Shown here in pieces: positions 52,932 through 64,000 of a DNA stretch of 64,000 nt. This stretch comes from Phocoena phocoena (Eukaryota > Chordata > Mammalia > Artiodactyla > Phocoenidae). Under the pieces are notes generated by a model that saw nothing but the letters and a program-made list of their open reading frames with translations, did not search any database and was not told where the DNA came from. Numbering within the stretch: position 1 is the first letter of the stretch; each line of letters starts with the position of its first letter. The stretch spans positions 55,887,520-55,951,519 of the forward strand of contig NC_089235.1 in NCBI RefSeq assembly GCF_963924675.1. Reading direction: 5' to 3'. A program made the position numbers and the translations under genes.

Positions 52932-55531
52932 TTAACAGGAAGATTTAAAACTGCACAAATCATCCCTTTTTATTTTTTTATATGATTACATGCTTTTTCC
53001 TGGTTTTATTACTCTTACCGTATTTAATTTTGTTCGTTTACAGCCACCATAGAGAGCTTTTTTTCTCAAAAATTAGAATTTCTTGTATTATTCAAATTTA
53101 GCAATGCTACCCCATGGTCTATATGACTATATCATAACTTATAGTAGTAAGATTCTTGCCTGCTTCAAGTGATTTGCAGCTAATAGATTCTGACCAATGT
53201 AACTATTATGATCAAATAATGAAAAATTAAAATCCATACAAAATATGTGAAATCATAACTGTCCCAGTAACAAATGTCTCCACTGCAAATATAACTTTAG
53301 ACTGCTTTACTTTTATAGTCTTAGAAGAAAGTGAAATAGCCTTATATTTAAAATATACTTTATCAAGAGTTAATATAACACAGTAATCAGTTTGAAGAAC
53401 TCTGAATTTTTATTTTCTGCCTTCTCCAGAATGTACGACTCTCAAAATTTCTCACAAGGAAAAAAAAAAGAGTAGGGTGTAGAGAACATATTTTTGATTT
53501 CTAAAGGGTTGGGGCTTTCCACATGACTTTTGCTGGAAACTTGTTATCTTGGGCTAAGTGTAACACTTGAGAAGTTAAGTTACAACTGTTTGAGTAGTGA
53601 GAGACTGCAGAGATGAACCTAACTCTGAAGGGGATTTGTGTTTACATTTCAAGGAAGAATGAGACCCAGAACTTTACAGATGTCTCTAGATTATAAAACT
53701 TGGAGACACAGGAGGCTAATCTGACTATTGAAACCCTAAATTTACATTCCAAAGGTTAGAATAAAAACCGAGAATTCTTTTTATCCCATCTCCAAAGAGC
53801 AGAAGTTTTTTTCTTCCTCCTTTCAGGAGAGGAGTTAAAGACAACTATCTTAAGCACAGCACGTGCATTTTTCTTTATTCCTTGTCCCTGGTCACTCATG
53901 TAGATCTTTCCATCTGATTTTCATCGAGTTACTACAGGGGTAAGGACTGGGTCAAAGGGATGCTGACACAGTTATTATTATTACTATTATTAATTATATC
54001 ACTTAAATGATAATAATTAATCTCTGTAGATCCAGAATACCTTGTGTGCGTATTCAGAATAAAATTAATAAAGATGAATATTAAAAAACAGTCATAGCAC
54101 AATTCACTATTAAGATACTGAAAGGACTAAAAAAGGGTACTTCAGAATGTAAATCAAACATGACACTAGTTATCAAATCTAAGCTCCCTAGCTAAGGAAT
54201 TTTTCTGCCCTTAATGTTTTACAAATTACATAAATGTATGATAAATGTAAGATATAATGAATGCACCAACAATAATTAGGTGCTAAATTATATCAATTAT
54301 AGCTTCTGGGACTAGAGGACTATGATAAATATTCCAGATAGCTTCATGAATTAGGGAAGTCTGTGATTTCAAGACAAATAATATTTGACAAAAGGACAAC
54401 TTTTTTATGTACATCTTAAATCATATGATAATCAAAAAGAGATTTGTATCTCTTTTGTAGGCACAGATCCTTGACCAAATTAATCTAAATTTGAACTAGA
54501 AAGCAAAAAAGGATTTATTAGCTCACTGATGACAAATCACTAATTTATAGTACTGACTTCCTAGAGTGTCAAAATAAACATAAAATTACCAGAAATGTAC
54601 AGCTAGAAGTACTGAATTTACACTATAATCCTGTATGTTAAGGTCTACATTAGCTCTTGGAGAACATAAGGAGCTCTTGCTAGTCTCTTCTAGGGGTTCT
54701 TCATCTTTCCCTCCTCTGTTAACCAACAGAATTATTTCACACACCTTAATTAATTTACAATCATTTGTTCAATAATGTTCATAAGTGAGTGTGATTCTTA
54801 GAGGCAATTATCTCTAGGAGACAACTGAAAAATAAGCTAAGATAATGTTGTTGAGAAACTGAAATTTATGAGACAGTTAAAAAACCTTCAGGAATTTCCT
54901 ATATGGGTCGATCTGTGACAGCCTCATTAGGGTGAAAATATGTTAAAATAACGCAAATGCAAACAGCTTCGGAAACAGAGCCATACAAGAGGTTAGAAGT
55001 TGTTAACTCAAATTATGACATATATGAGATATAAAGGATACATGGTCAGGCAAGTCAGCCTTTCAAAAACAGAAGTAGAAACAACAGAAGTAGTAACAAA
55101 ATTTTTAGGACATACTACTTTGTATGGATCTGCACACTTAACACTACATTTAAAATGTCCCTGCTTGAAAATAACAAGTTTGAGTTCCTTTTACCAGACA
55201 TAATATTCAGTTTATTATTCAAGATTCAGCCACTTTTGAGTTTTACCACATATCATTTATCAAAATAAAAAAGGAAATCAAGCTCTCTTTTCAAGGTTTA
55301 TTACCAAATTCATCCTCCCTTAATTTGAATGCTTTGTAAATGTGGTTGGCAATTGCTGGTGATGAGGTATAATGGAGATACTCTTTGTAAATTAAGATAA
55401 TTTATAATACTTTGCATTGTAGATGAAAAGGCACATGGACAACAGTATATAAGCTACAAAGAACAACATAATTTAGTCCAATTTGGTGGAATTATTGTTG
55501 CTTATTCATAAATATTCAAAACTGTCTTATC

Positions 55532-55737
55532 TTTTTTTTTTTTTTACGGTACGTGGGCCTCTCACTGTCGTGGCCTCTCCCTTTGCGGAGCACAGGCTCC
55601 GGACGCGCAGGCTCAGCGGCCATGGCTCATGGGCCCAGCCGCTCCGCGACATGTGGGATCTTTCTGGACCGGGGCATGAACCCGTATCCCCTGCATTGGC
55701 AGGCGGACTCTCAACCACTGTGCCACCAGGGAAGCCC
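55532..55737 (-). mobile_element. CHR SINE
   Basis: A T run (55532-55545) leads into acggtacgtgggcctctcac and the element ends with gggaagccc at 55737. I see no clear target duplication. It is slightly more diverged than the copies at 47050 and 51531. Overlapping ORFs are SINE readings. Confidence 0.92.
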
Positions 55738-56729
55738 AAAAGCTATATACATTTAATTTAACTTTTTAATTCTATTTGTTGAGTAACTTTTAATGTAATT
55801 TATTTACCTATGTAAGTTATAATATATCAAATTATATATGTAAATTAGCCATTTATATAAATATATCAATAGTAGCAGTGTAATCAAATTTTGGAAAAAT
55901 CATTCAAAACAATTACTTTTCCAGCAAGTATTAAAAAAAAAAAAGTTAAGAGTTTAAACAAACAAACAGAAAAGCTTGTGCAAATGATTGCTTTGCATTT
56001 CCAACTGGGGGAATAGGAGATAGGGTAAATAATTATTTTTTCTATTTAATTGCCGTTGTTCTAAATCCCATGTATAAAGTTCTGACTAGAAAATATGTTA
56101 CTCAAAGCCTTTCCCACAATTTAATCTTTGGGCATGAAAAAGTAAGTGATATTATTAAATATGCTAGTTTGTGTCTTGTACATCTTAAATTTGTACATCA
56201 TTCTGGGATAGTGGGATTCAGCTTTGCCTGAATGTTAATTTTTAGCCATCAGCCAAATTTAGTATATGCATAATTGGCTCAACCTAGACATATCTAAAAA
56301 TGAATTTTACTAGATACCACCAAATTTCTCCTATGTGACTATACCAACTTACATTCCCCAAAGTTCATGAGTTTCAAGTTCTTCAAATTATTATCATTTA
56401 CTATCACACCGCTTTTTAATTTTTACCAATTTTTGCGAACATGCAATAGAAAATTATGTTGGCTTTAATTTTCATTTCTTAATTTCTATCAAGCACTTTT
56501 TGTCTTTTGCTTATTGTTATTGGAATTACCTCTACTGTGAAATTTTTTGGCCCATATTTTCTTTTAGACTATATTTTTTAATTGATTTGTAGGATTCCTT
56601 TCTATGGAGTGTATGTTTTTCTATTATATTGTAAATATCTACTTCTAAAATATATCATTTAAATTTTGTGCTTATGATATATTTCCCTATAGAGAGATTT
56701 GTAAAAATAATAATAAAAATAATAAGGAC

Positions 56730-57130
56730 TGGGACTTGGTCAATAAAACAGAAGCCACTTAGATATTCTGAGTTGCTCAAATTCAATACAAGAAATTAGA
56801 GGGAAAATACAAAGAAATTCAGAGGGTGTGAAGGTCAGAAGATCACTGCTGGTTTTCAAGAATCCAGGAGTTCAGGGAAGCTGCTGCCACATACAACCAC
56901 CTGCCAGCACCACACTTTTGCCTACAGATGCTGCTGGAAAATAATGGCTTCTTGATCCATCCTACCTTTCAGCTCTCACGTTTGCCTTTAATTGGCAGAA
57001 TCTAAGCAGAGATCTTGGCTGGCAAGGGCAGGGGAAATGCAGTCGCCAGATTTTTAGTCTCTACACTTAAGGGAAGTGTTTAGAAGGGCAGGAATGCTCC
57101 TGAGTATTGAGAGATTTTTGCTCATGTATC
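56730..57130 (+). repeat. Probable dispersed mammalian repeat, family not identified
   Basis: The stretch 'gggacttggtcaataaaaca', 'tcactgctggttttcaagaa', 'cagggaagctgctgccacat', 'ctctcacgtttgcctttaat', 'tggcagaatctaagcagaga' and 'gggcaggggaaatgcag' is GC-richer than its surroundings. It resembles a repeat seen often in mammals, but I cannot name it safely. Confidence 0.4.
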
Positions 57131-58434
57131 TTCTTTGAGAAATCTTTCTTCGCCTTAAAGACACAGCTATTCTAGGCCACATTTTTTTCTAAGCGTTTTA
57201 AAGTTTTGAGACTTGCATATGCCTTCAATCTGCCAGAAGTTAATTTTATATAAGGAGTAAGTTAGTAGGTCATTACATATTTAAGCTCAAAACTTACAAA
57301 GCTTTTGGGATGTGAAGGCTATGAAGATGACTCTTCTGTTATTCTAACATGAAGAAATTATATCCAATATTGTATATATAAATGACAGGTAATCAAGAAA
57401 TATTTCTTCAATATTTTAGTTAGAATACCTTGTACTATATAATGCAGCATTAGTCAATACTTCCTTTATTGCCTGGTTAATTTTCAAGATTTAAAGAGTA
57501 ACAGAAATGCCAAATACACCTGTTAAGTAGTTTATAGGATACAGGTTTACACAGAATAACATTGTTGCTTCTGTGTACTTTACTTATTTTCTACTTGCAT
57601 TTGCACTGAATAAATTATATACTAAGAGTAAAGTTAGAGTTAATAGGTCATCTGATTATTTTTCATGGTTAACATTGTCAACACCATATTGGTAACTAAA
57701 TTAAAAAGTTTAAATAGGGTAACTTATTATATATTTATAAAGCTAGTATGCAAGAAATGTCATCACAAGGTAGCTATTGCCCATCTTTAATTTGAATATA
57801 AAATTTGAAATGGCCATGTTCCGTGTAGATTACTAAACTATTTCAAGCAACAAAACTCAAAGGCTAAGAACATCCAGATATATCTGAACTATACCCTTGG
57901 GATAATGGACATTTTCAAATGGGATTTTTAGAAAATTAAATGTGCAGACGTGATAACAAGAAGACATCTGCTCCCAGAGTTAATGCCTAATGGCTGGGCA
58001 TCACGGACTTTTGCCAGATCAGCTTTTGAGAAGACAATCCTATAATCTATCAAAAAGGTGCAATTTAGCTCTTTATTGGATGATTGTTTAAAATATCCAA
58101 TTCCTTTCTGCTGAATGAAAGTGGATTAACTAGAAATAAATAGAGCCAGAAAAATCTGCAATGAAGCATATTTCCAAGAAATAGAGTTTAAAGATTTCAT
58201 GAACAAAATAAGAGATACTAGGCCTAAATCATTCTTTGATAGTAAATTTGGCCAATAAAAAACATTCAGATACTTAGGCATAAATGACAAAAGTTTCTTT
58301 AGGAAGAATTGCATTAACATTTAAAAAAATTATTATTATTTTTACATTTACTTCAACAGTAAAAAAAAAAAAGATGTAAATCCATGGAATTTTAAATATA
58401 AAATATCAAAACCTTGGATTGGAGGTAATATAGT

Positions 58435-58640
58435 ATAGTGACTAGGCTTGCGAATTCTAGAGACAGAGGCCCTCAGCTCAATTTCCATATCTGCACTTAT
58501 GAGCTATGTCACCTTGGGCAAGTAACAACTTTTCTGTGCTTTGTTTTTCCTCCTCTTCTCACTGAGGATAATAGTACTTCCCTCATAGAGTTATATCGGT
58601 ATCTAGTAGGTAGTAGATAAATGTTAGGTATTATTTTAAC
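58435..58640 (+). mobile_element. MIR SINE
   Basis: 'tagtgactaggcttgcgaat', 'tatgagctatgtcaccttgg', 'gcaagtaacaacttttctgt' and 'ggataatagtacttccctca' are in sense MIR order. Confidence 0.88.
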
Positions 58641-58679
58641 TCTTATATTTAATGTTTTAATAATGTTAAATGCCTCTGT

Positions 58680-59105
58680 GTGCCTTTTAAATAAAATCTT
58701 AAGTCCCTTACTAAAGTCCACCTCACCCCTGCCTAGCTTCAAACTTTACCTCTCATTTTGTCCCATTCTCCTTGCTTACACAGCTCCAGACAAATAACTC
58801 AAGCTGAAGTCTCTTAGGCCTTTGTACTTGCTGATCTATCTGCCTAGAACCCTCTACCCTCAGATCTCTTATTATAATTCAGGTATCAATTCATGTGGCA
58901 CCTCCTGAGACACAGTCCCTGAACAAACTGGGTACAGTAGACCTATCTATCCTATCATCCTGTTACAAATATTTCTAAATGCAGTTCTCTTATCTTTTGT
59001 TCATATCTTTCTTTTCTGTCTTGTCTCACTAAAGAGTTAGCTTCATATGGGCAGGAACTTTGTCTTCTTCAGTGTTCTCTTTATTCCCAGAGCACAAAAC
59101 ATTCC
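58680..59105 (+). mobile_element. L2 LINE 3' end
   Basis: 'ggcctttgtacttgctgatc', 'tatctgcctagaaccctcta', 'catgtggcacctcctgagac' and 'gggcaggaactttgtcttct' with 'ttattcccagagcacaaaac' are typical of L2. Confidence 0.88.
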
Positions 59106-60279
59106 AGTGGAGAAAGACAAAATTTAAACCTATGAATAACTTTCACATTAATAAGTTAATTCCAATAGAGGAATAAAAGGCAAGACAAGACATGTGACCA
59201 AAAAGAAATGACATTTCTACAACTCAGCCTTCAGAGAGAAACACAGTAAAAGACATCAGATTTAGGAATGCATTCTTGAATGTGTATTGAGAGGCTGAGG
59301 GGATCTGGTCAGAGTATCCTATCAGGTTTTACTAAGTTCTATTACTGAATTATCTAGAGCAGAGTGATGTTTTAGGGAGAATATTGCATTGAGATCCTAA
59401 TTTCTGACCTTTTCTTCCAACTTTAGAAGGCGGCAATAGTAATTTTCTCTCACTTTACTCCCCTATACCCTCTAGGAAAGACAACTACATATTTAATTAC
59501 TTTATGTTGTATAAAGCACCTGAAAATATGCCTCATCTAGATTTTTATTTGGAATAAGTTTCAGATTTCTCAAGGGCAAAAGTAATTGTTAGCCATTTTT
59601 GAAAAGAATGGAAGAGCGGCCTGACTCAAGGAGGGAGTTAATTCTGAGAAATTGGAGGGACGGAAGAGCAATTGGATTCCCTAATGTTAGTCAAGGTCTG
59701 ACCAAGTTTGTCACAGAGGTTTTACATTCAACCAGCATAGCTATCCATGCTTCAGTTCTCTAAATCAAACTAGACTTCACCGAGAAAGTAATTTGGGAGA
59801 AGAAGGATCTCTCTACAAAAGACTAAGTTAAGAGTTTTCTTGACAACTCTAAAGGATAAAGACTGAAGAGATTTAATTCGCTTTAGAAAAATAAAGGAGT
59901 GGGAAATTTTCTCCCCTCAAATGTGGTGTAGCATTTTCATACCAGGTATGTTGTAATTTATTTATTGGTTAAGGAAAGTGAGAGAAGCTCACTGTCTTCT
60001 TAGTATAGTAGAACTAAAACTATTAATAATGGGTGAGCCACGTGATTTTTCCTTTCTAGGCACTCAAGAGTCTCTGGACTTCCATGACACCATTAATCAC
60101 AGAGGCATCTATTAATACAATATCTTTGAACTTATTATGTTTTGGAATATCTGTTACCGCTGTACATCATAGCAAACACTGTACACTGTCTTCTCAATAG
60201 CTCTTCTTTTCTTCTCCCTCATGAACAAAACCTTGATTTTGCTCCCAGCAGTAATTGAAGCATATCAGGCAGTATATCA

Positions 60280-60590
60280 CCATAGTCAAATAATAATCCA
60301 ATATTTTAGCCTGACAAATGCTTCATTTTTCCAGCTTGCCTTGCTGGGAAATTTAGGCATAACCACATAGCCCTGTTTTGGACAAAGAGAGATAAAAGAA
60401 TGTCTGACAGAAGATTTTGCATTCCTGATAAAAGGGACATATATGGCTGACACTACCTTTTCCCTTTTTCTTTTTGCCTTGAATATGTTCAGTGTTAAAG
60501 TAGCCATCTTGTGACCATGTCACAACAATCATGAGAACAAGAGTGAACACACTAGGAGTGCCACAGCAAAAGGACAGAGGCATGGCCCTT
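60280..60590 (-). repeat. Possible dispersed mammalian repeat, family not identified
   Basis: Minus-strand steps 'gtgacatggtcacaagatgg', 'tcccttttatcaggaatgca' and 'gggctatgtggttatgccta' resemble a repeat common in mammals. Two overlapping short ORFs (60286-60507, 60353-60583) lie in it and have no recognised domain. Confidence 0.35.
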
Positions 60591-60932
60591 TAACAACTGA
60601 ATCAAGATCTACCTACCTTTTCTCTCTTTACAGCTCTCATATGATAAAAATAAATCCTAATTGTTTAAGCCATGGTTAGGTTTACCATTACTTGAAGTCA
60701 AAAGTGTCATCTCAACCACTGTTTCCACTGGTTCATTTGCTATTCTTAGTGACTATATAATGAATGGACTAATAAGACAGTTGAAATAAAACACAACTTA
60801 AAGGCCTGTTCTAAAATATTTCTTCATTTTATTCTCAACCAAATGCAATTCTGTCTCTTAAAATGAAAATAACCAGACAACAGCAAATGTTTTTAAGTCA
60901 AAAAACAGATAATAGAAAGGTAGATAAAAAAT

Positions 60933-61165
60933 GACTATCATGGGCTTCCCTGGTGGCGCAGTGGCTGAGAGTCCGCCTGCCGATGCAGGGGACATGGGTT
61001 TGTGTCCCCGTCCGGGAAGATCCCATATGCCGCGGAGCGGCTAGGCCTGTGAGCCATGGCCGCTGAGCCTGCGCGTCCGGAGCCTGTGCTCCGCAGCAGG
61101 AGAGGCCACATCAGTGAGAGGCCCGCATAACACAAAGAAAAAAAAAAAAAAAAAAAGACTATCAT
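60933..61165 (+). mobile_element. CHR SINE with A-tail and target duplication
   Basis: The short CHR element runs from gggcttccctggtggcgcag at 60942 to ggcccgcataacacaaag and an A-rich tail ending at 61156. GACTATCAT repeats at 60933-60941 and 61157-61165. Confidence 0.94.
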
Positions 61166-61279
61166 TAGATAGGGCAGGTGTCATTAGATACGGATGGTCA
61201 TAAAAGGCCTGTTTATGCTAAAACTAGTGAGAAGCTAGGCAAATGGGATTAATCTGAATTAAATTATTTGCTCTATTTC

Positions 61280-61500
61280 CCTTGAATTTGCTTAGCACGT
61301 TCTTTCTAATCTCTGTACCTTTCTTCATCCTATTCCCTTTGCCTGGAATACTCTCCACTATTTCTTTCTGTGATCCACCAACACAACCTTTAATTCTACT
61401 TCATTCATGAATCCTTACCTGATCTGCCCTAGCCAAATTTCCTCTCTCCTGTCTCTAGTCCTCTTAATGTGAATATTGGAACTCCACTTTATCTCACAGT
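61280..61500 (+). mobile_element. L2 LINE 3' fragment
   Basis: 'cattccctttgcctggaata'-type steps are present as 'ctattccctttgcctggaat', followed by 'actctccactatttctttct', 'ttcatgaatccttacctgat' and 'ctgccctagccaaatttcct', the common L2 3' pattern. Confidence 0.8.
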
Positions 61501-64000
61501 GTTCTCTCAGATGTTTCAGAAACAAAGGTGGAATAATTTTAAGGGGAACATACCACAGAATGGCAGGGGTGGGGTTGGGTTTAGAAATGACTGGATACAG
61601 GGATTCGAACACAAAGCCTGTTCTTTTCCATTTTCCCCCATGTTTGCACATCTTAGCAAATTCTCTCATTTTCAAAAATTAATTACTGCTTCTAAGAAAT
61701 TTAGGAATACAAAATATGTGGCCTAGTAGAATCTTCTATATCACAAAAACATTTTACAAAATCAGTATTCAGACTACATGTTAATTTACCAAGAATATGT
61801 AAAAAGTTGTCATTGGACTAAAACTGACTAAAGACGTTATGAAGTGAAATGGCCCCATGAAGAACTATGCATAACATGTTTGCAAAAAACAAAACAAACA
61901 AACAAAAATAACCACAATACCATGTGATAACAGGTACATTAGCTATGGATATAGACTACTGCAAAAGAAGTGTTAAAATGTAGGCTAACTCTGGCTGAAG
62001 GAATCAGGGTAGACACCAGTAGGGAAATATTTGAAATTATATTTGAATGAATACTTGAAATGATATTCTTGAAGTTGAACAGTTCAGTTGATGCCTAAGG
62101 TGGGTGGGGCATATTGAAAGAAAAAAAAAGCCTGGTTACAGGTGCTAAGGCTGGAAACCAAAGTATATTTGGAAGACGGGAAGTAGCTTCTTTCAAAGCT
62201 AGGAAATCTGTGGTTAACTATTAAGATAATTGCAGATATGTAAAAAGATTGCCATTGTAAAAAACAGAAGTAACACTTAGGAACAAATACATTTAATAAC
62301 AGATGTGTTACTATTTCCAGGACCCTCCTTAACAAAGGAGCTCAGCACATAGCCATTGGATCAGAAAATCTTAGGAGCATTTACTGGCCCGGGGATATCC
62401 AGAGACACCTTGGAAGCAGACTATAAATATTTTAGTTCCAGAATATAGACTGAAACATTTTAGTTTCAGTTCTGAGTCTGAAAAATATTCATAGATGTAT
62501 GTATGCTCTTTTTAAAAAATAATTGCTTTTATACTCTCTTCCCAATTCTATAGCTTTCCATCTTCATAATGATGCACATCCTATAATGAACAGCCAGAGT
62601 CATTAAGAAGAGTGACTTCAAATATTTTCTTTTTAAGGATTTCTTTCTTTTTTTTTTTCTTGTTTTTTTGACAACCAGTAGCTCACAGCAATGACAAAAA
62701 AGTCAATGATTTTACTCATTCCAGACACCTGAGTACCCCATACAATTTTATATCCAGGTATGGCCTACAATGCCCAGTACCTTTGCATCAAAAATCTCAC
62801 ATTACACAGAATTTACATATCAGAAAAGGAAATCTACGTTTCCCCTATGAAACCCACTGACATTTTAGACAAAGAGATATACAAAATGATGCAGAACAAA
62901 GAAACACCATTATGTAAACATTGAGCCATGACTTGAAAAATGTCACCAGCTCTGTCAGAAAACAAAAAGAGAAAGAGGAAAACAGATTAAAAAACATTTG
63001 CCCTTCTAAGCAGATCACACCAATTATATTTGAGCAATAATCACGATACTGTTATTTTTAGTCCATCACACAGCAATATCTGTAAACACGATTTGCTTAG
63101 ATTTTCATTTGTCTTTGGGAGGACGTCATAAGAAATCACATTATACACAAGAGTTCTCAGGATTTAAAAATATGTATTCAACATCATTTTGTTAATTTCT
63201 GTTGTGTTAATATTAATAATTAACAATTCTAGCACAGGTAGGAAAAAACCTTTAAATAAACAAGGAGCAAGAATAATATCTCAGTATTATGTCTCCTGTC
63301 TCCTACTTATATCATTAAGAAAGAGCATTTTCACAAAAAGTAATTTGATTCAGATTCCCTTTAGGATCCCATGAATACCTTTGATGCTGTAACCATTTCA
63401 ATGTCCCCATTTCTGTAATAGCTTTCATTCATTTGACTCCTTGAGAAAATTTATGGAATTCATTCAATTCTCTCAAATATTCTAACAGTAAAAGGGATTT
63501 CTGAATACTGTTACTTAATTTATTTTGTTATATTACACGAATATTCTGAACTTCCAAAAAACTGATTTGATCTGGTAAATTGTAAATTTATTAACACACA
63601 ACCAGGAATCACCACAGTTTTTCATGCACTTTACTTTCCTAGAACAGTTCTTACACAGAGCAGGAACTTAATAAATATGTTATTTGAATATGACTTAATG
63701 TTCATTGGCGTAATTAGTCTATGTCTTAAATTATGATACAGGTAAAATAAGTTCATTTTGTTCATATAACAATTGATGTAACCCACCTACCTGTGGCTCT
63801 CAACGATTCTCAGTCTTTGAGCTTCTACCTGTTTAAATGTCATAAAGCTGACTTGAGTATAACACAATAGTTCTATATAAGTTTATTTTTAACAAGGCAA
63901 TTTAACACAAAAGCAAAACAAACAAAAATCTTAGCTACTCTTCCGTGTAAAATCATTTGAAACCATCCAATTATCATTAAGGGTGACCAACTATAACTCC

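Noticed and set aside
60286..60583. Two overlapping minus-strand ORFs that could look like a small secreted protein gene
   Set aside because: They lie in a probable dispersed repeat, are in different frames and show no splice-site or domain support as a CSMD3 exon.

Overview
The window is mammalian, almost certainly cetacean, genomic DNA. It is AT-rich and full of retrotransposons, with short exons bounded by GT-AG splice sites and no bacterial-style gene organisation. At least fourteen copies of a tRNA-derived SINE of the CHR (cetacean-hippo-ruminant) type are recognisable. The younger copies look very alike and many carry clear target-site duplications, as in whale and dolphin genomes. L1 3' ends of the cetartiodactyl type, older L1M pieces, L2, MIR, a Tigger-like DNA transposon and ERVL-type LTRs fill much of the rest.

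The one real gene seen is an internal piece of CSMD3 (CUB and Sushi multiple domains 3) on the minus strand. Seven exons are visible. In transcription order they are 52706-52897 (Sushi), 47986-48112 plus 45012-45214 (one CUB), 22652-22843 (Sushi), 14652-14790 plus 11144-11331 (one CUB) and 2506-2700 (Sushi). Every exon-exon join keeps the reading frame, and together they give 1236 nt, or 412 codons, without a stop. The domain order is Sushi-CUB-Sushi-CUB-Sushi, the alternating pattern of the CSMD family. All residues would lie in the extracellular part of a large type I membrane protein. The promoter, first exons, transmembrane segment and 3' end lie outside the window.

Everything else is intron. 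The last, partial intron (1-2505) holds a decayed processed pseudogene of MRPS31 (about 1348-2030, minus strand). The 2701-11143 intron has two CHR SINEs, one with a microsatellite grown in its tail. The 11332-14651 intron ends at an extreme CTTT-type pyrimidine tract followed by a tandem acceptor. The 14791-22651 intron is rich in old L2/L1M/LTR sequence. The 22 kb intron 22844-45011 is the main repeat nest. The introns at 45215-47985 and 48113-52705 hold a Tigger-like element, SINEs and an MLT2-type LTR. At least 11 kb upstream of the first visible exon (52898-64000) is intron with SINE, L2 and MIR copies.

I found no sign of an undescribed gene system, RNA gene, CRISPR array or protein-coding gene other than CSMD3. 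The interesting points are structural: the repeat-built splice acceptor, a three-copy direct repeat around a SINE/L1 composite, nested L1 insertions, G-quadruplex motifs in L1 3' ends and the MRPS31 retrocopy. Family names come from recognition of sequence patterns, not from a database search.
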